A DNA stretch of 44,291 nt from Novosphingobium aerophilum. Its GTDB lineage: Bacteria; Pseudomonadota; Alphaproteobacteria; Sphingomonadales; Sphingomonadaceae. The notes under the pieces are model-generated. The model made no database searches and was not told the origin of the DNA. It saw only the letters and a program-made list of their open reading frames with translations. The position numbers were made by a program, and so were the translations under genes. Of this stretch, positions 41,969 to 44,291 are shown in pieces (position 1 is the first letter of the stretch; each line of letters begins with the position of its first letter). The stretch is taken from NCBI RefSeq assembly GCF_014230305.1, contig NZ_JACLAU010000029.1, forward strand, positions 1 through 44,291, given 5' to 3'.

Positions 41969-43224
41969 ACCAGCTCCGTTCCGCGCAATCGCGCCGTGAA
42001 GCCGATGGCATCGATTACGATGTGGTCGTCGTCGGGGGAGGACCTTGCGGGGCCACGGCCGCCTGGGACCTGGCGCGCAGCGGCTGCAAGGTGCTGCTGC
42101 TCGATCGGGCCGGTCGGATCAAGCCCTGCGGCGGCGCCGTACCGCCCCGCCTGCTCGAAGAGTTCGAGGTGCCGCAGAGCCTGCTGGTCGCCCGGGCCCG
42201 CGCGGCGCGGATGGTCGCGCCCTCCAGCCGTGTGGTCGACATGCCGGTCGGCGAGATCGGCTATGTCGGCATGGTCGATCGCGATGTCTTTGACGAATGG
42301 CTGCGCGCGCGTGCCGCGCGCTGCGGGGCGGATCGGCGCACGGGCACCTTCGAACGGGTCGAACATGATGGGCTGCCCGGGGCCGTGGTGTGCTACAGCA
42401 CCGCCCGCGGTGGCGCGCTCGAACGGATCCGCACCCGCCTGGTGATCGGTGCCGATGGCGCGCGCTCGGGCGTGGCGCGGGGCAACATCCCCGGGGCCGA
42501 ACGCAACCCCTGCGTGTTCGCCTATCACGAGGTCGTGAAGTCACCCAGCGCCACCGAGCAGGGTTTTGACGGGTCGCGCTGCGACGTGATTTACCAGGGG
42601 CGGCTCTCGCCCGATTTCTATGGCTGGGTCTTCCCCCATGGCGAAACCGCCTCGATCGGTGTCGGCAGCGCTCACAAGGGTTTCTCGCTGCGCGGTGCGG
42701 TGCAGACCATGCGCGACGAGATGGGGCTCGACGGCTGCGAGACGATCCGCCGCGAAGGCGCGCCGATCCCGCTCAAGCCGCTCAAGCGCTGGGACAACGG
42801 GCGTGACGTGCTGGTGGCGGGCGATGCCGCGGGCGTGGTCGCGCCGGCTTCGGGTGAGGGCATCTACTATGCCATGGTCTGCGGCCGGATCGCGGCCGAG
42901 ACCGCCCTGGCCTTCGTCGCCTCGGGCAATCCGGCGGTGCTGCGCCGGGCCCGCAAGGATTTCCTGCGCCTGCACGGGCGGGTGTTCTGGATCCTCGGGA
43001 TCATGCAGTACTTCTGGTACTCCAGCGACAAGCGGCGTGAACGCTTCGTGGCGATGTGCGCCGATCGGGACGTGCAGCAGTTGACCTGGCAAGCCTACAT
43101 GAACAAGCGGCTGGTGCGGGCCAAGCCGATGGCGCACCTGCGCATCTTCCTGAAGGACTGTGCCCACCTGCTCGGCCTGGGCCAGGTTGGCAGCCGGGCC
43201 GGACCGCAGGAAGTCCCGCGGTGA
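41965..43224 (+). CDS. bchP: Geranylgeranyl diphosphate/bacteriochlorophyll reductase
   Basis: BchP reduces the geranylgeranyl tail to phytyl with NADPH. The 419-residue flavoprotein has the FAD-binding VVVVGGGPCGATAAWDLARSG motif, the DRAGRIKPCGGAVPPRLLEEF segment, the mid-protein LVIGADGARSGVAR and the VLVAGDAAGVVAPASGEGIYYAM motif. ATGA overlap with the upstream gene and GTGA overlap with tspO indicate one translationally coupled operon. Confidence 0.97.
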   Translation: MNQLRSAQSRREADGIDYDVVVVGGGPCGATAAWDLARSGCKVLLLDRAGRIKPCGGAVPPRLLEEFEVPQSLLVARARAARMVAPSSRVVDMPVGEIGYVGMVDRDVFDEWLRARAARCGADRRTGTFERVEHDGLPGAVVCYSTARGGALERIRTRLVIGADGARSGVARGNIPGAERNPCVFAYHEVVKSPSATEQGFDGSRCDVIYQGRLSPDFYGWVFPHGETASIGVGSAHKGFSLRGAVQTMRDEMGLDGCETIRREGAPIPLKPLKRWDNGRDVLVAGDAAGVVAPASGEGIYYAMVCGRIAAETALAFVASGNPAVLRRARKDFLRLHGRVFWILGIMQYFWYSSDKRRERFVAMCADRDVQQLTWQAYMNKRLVRAKPMAHLRIFLKDCAHLLGLGQVGSRAGPQEVPR

Positions 43225-43703
43225 GCCGCGCCTGGGCCCTGCCGGTGGTCGTCGCCATGCTCGCGGCCACCGTGGTGGCCGTGCTTGGCGGCACGATCAC
43301 CGATCTCGGGCCCTGGTACGAAAGCCTGAACAAGCCGGCGTTCACCCCGCCGCGGCCGATCTTTCCGATCGCCTGGACGACGATCTTCGCGCTCGCGGCC
43401 CTGGCGGGGGTCTCGGCCTGGCGCGCCGCACCCAACGTGCGGATCTCGGACACGGTGATTGGCCTCTTCGCGCTCAACGGCTTCCTCAACGTGCTGTGGA
43501 GCCTCCTGTTCTTCCGGCTGCAGCGGCCGGACTGGGCTTTCGTCGAACTGCTGCTGCTGTGGCTGTCGATCGCCGGGCTGATCGTCTACTGCCTGCGCCT
43601 GTCCCGCACCGCTGCGCTGCTGCTGGTGCCCTATCTGGCCTGGGTCAGTGCGGCCGGGACGCTCAACTGGTTCGTGGTCCAGCTCAACGCGCCGTTCGGT
43701 TGA
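43221..43703 (+). CDS. tspO: TspO/MBR-family membrane protein
   Basis: A 160-residue protein with five TM helices and the TspO signatures WYESLNKPAFTPPRPIFPIAWTTIF and FALNGFLNVLWSLLFFRLQRPDWAF, ending LNWFVVQLN. TspO in Rhodobacter modulates photosynthesis-gene expression by handling tetrapyrrole intermediates in response to oxygen, partly through the PpsR/AppA pathway. Linkage to bchP supports a similar role. The GTG at 43221 overlaps the bchP stop; no nearer ATG precedes the first TM helix. Confidence 0.92.
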   Translation: MSRAWALPVVVAMLAATVVAVLGGTITDLGPWYESLNKPAFTPPRPIFPIAWTTIFALAALAGVSAWRAAPNVRISDTVIGLFALNGFLNVLWSLLFFRLQRPDWAFVELLLLWLSIAGLIVYCLRLSRTAALLLVPYLAWVSAAGTLNWFVVQLNAPFG

Positions 43704-43716
43704 CGCCGTGGCGGCC

Positions 43717-43965
43717 ATGAACGCCCTCTTCGCCTCTGGCCATGCCGCCGATGTGATCCTGCTGGCCCTGGTGCTTGAGCTGTTGTGGCTGCGGGCACGG
43801 GGCTGGACGCTGGGCACCCTGGTGCCGATGCTGCTGCCCGCCGCGTTGATCGTCCTGGGCCTGCGCGCCGCGCTGACCGGGGCCGCCTGGCCGTGGATCG
43901 CCCTGCCGCTGGCCCTGTCGTTCCCGGCGCACCTGATCGATCTGGCCGGGCGGAAAAAGGAATAG
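43717..43965 (+). CDS. Small membrane protein downstream of tspO
   Basis: About 82 residues with two or three hydrophobic segments (VILLALVLELLWL, GTLVPMLLPAALIVLGLRAALTGA, PWIALPLALSFPAHLIDL) and a charged C-terminus GRKKE. It is not recognised as a named family. A GTG at 43708 in frame would add three residues and starts five bases after the tspO stop. It ends four bases before the next gene, so it appears to be the tail of the bchG-tspO operon. Function is unknown. Confidence 0.7.
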   Translation: MNALFASGHAADVILLALVLELLWLRARGWTLGTLVPMLLPAALIVLGLRAALTGAAWPWIALPLALSFPAHLIDLAGRKKE

Positions 43966-43969
43966 CGTC

Positions 43970-44227
43970 ATGGCCTCGGCCGATTTCCCCGCCACCTTCG
44001 CCGCCCTGCGCGATCTGATGCTGACGGCGGCGCCGGATCAGCTCGTCGTGACCGACCAGCCCGGCGATCTGGTTCTCCACACCCGCACGGTCGATCCCAG
44101 GACCGGCAAACCGGTGTGGTTCGGCGCGGTGACCCTGCGCAAGGGTTATGTCGCCTATCATCTGTGCGGATTCCGAGGTCATCGCGCGCACCATTCCGAT
44201 TTGATCGCGCGCGGGAATCCGAGGTGA
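43970..44227 (+). pseudogene. Small conserved protein, C-terminus replaced by insertion-element sequence
   Basis: The frame starts with AAGGA upstream of the ATG and encodes about 65 typical residues (FAALRDLMLTAAPDQLVVTDQPGDLVLHTRTVDPRTGKPVWFGAVTLRKGYVAYHL). Homologous small proteins I recall continue after YHL with a hydrophobic conserved tail (MPVY...KKRMQGKSCFNF-like). Here the frame instead runs into the 23-bp repeats (CGFRGHRAHHS...) and stops at 44227. The native gene therefore appears cut at about 44162 by an element that extends beyond the window. Function of the family is unknown. Confidence 0.6.
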
Positions 44228-44291
44228 TGGCGCGCAGCGTTCCGAGAATTGTCCGCGCAGCATTCCGAAATGATCGCGCGCAGTTTGAGGT
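44163..44291. mobile_element. Probable left end of an IS21-like element (23-bp repeats)
   Basis: From TGTGCGG at 44163 the sequence becomes five tandem 23-bp units at 44170, 44193, 44216, 44239 and 44262, consensus near ATTCCGAGGTGATCGCGCGC. Multiple internal repeats next to a terminal TG are typical of IS21-family ends, where IstA binds. The transposase genes would lie beyond the window, so the family call is tentative. Confidence 0.6.

Noticed and set aside
44170..44284. A CRISPR array at the right edge
   Set aside because: The 23-bp units are tandem and directly abutting, with no spacers and with diverged copies. This fits transposase-binding repeats rather than CRISPR.

Overview
The window is high-GC alphaproteobacterial DNA. 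It most likely comes from an aerobic anoxygenic phototroph of the Sphingomonadales (Novosphingobium/Erythrobacter-like). This assignment is an inference from gene content and order: a serC-serA / hisZ-purA block, a PpsR/PpaA-regulated bacteriochlorophyll cluster in the order bchF-N-B-H-L-M-lhaA-puhA-B-C-(small ORF)-acsF-puhE-hemA, and the oxygen-dependent cyclase AcsF.

Positions 1-9992 are mostly housekeeping: an extensin-like lipoprotein, serC and serA separated by a dispersed palindrome, a LuxR/FixJ-type regulator, hisZ, an exported alpha/beta hydrolase on the opposite strand, purA, and an orphan winged-helix regulator. Positions 10051-11270 look accessory: a lower-GC unknown exported protein next to an M23 peptidase whose reading frame is broken by an in-frame TAG. 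Positions 11374-21144 hold a mixed set: cytochrome b561 plus cytochrome c556, a NikR-like repressor with most nickel ligands replaced, a TorF-type porin behind a near-ideal sigma-54 promoter, an MFS symporter, a Mpo1/DUF962 protein, YqgE, phosphoglucomutase, an exported TonB-C protein and a chemotaxis receptor.

Positions 21461-37130 (minus strand) are one long, largely overlapping operon read from bchF to hemA. Its products make 5-aminolevulinate (HemA), insert Mg (BchH), methylate (BchM), close ring E (AcsF), reduce ring D in the dark (BchN/B/L), hydrate the 3-vinyl group (BchF), and provide and assemble the reaction-centre H subunit (PuhA, LhaA, PuhB, PuhC, PuhE). Positions 37341-43965 (plus strand) diverge from it: the B12-type antirepressor PpaA/AerR, the repressor PpsR/CrtJ, then the overlapping bchG-pucC-bchP-tspO run and a small membrane protein. 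The bchF-ppaA and ppsR-bchG gaps each carry a TGTC-N10-GACG element, a near match to the PpsR operator.

The puf, crt, bchCXYZ and bchIDO genes are not in this window, so phototrophy needs a second locus. The right edge (44163-44291) is a run of 23-bp tandem repeats resembling the multi-repeat end of an IS21-type element. It appears to truncate a small conserved gene directly after the photosynthesis genes.
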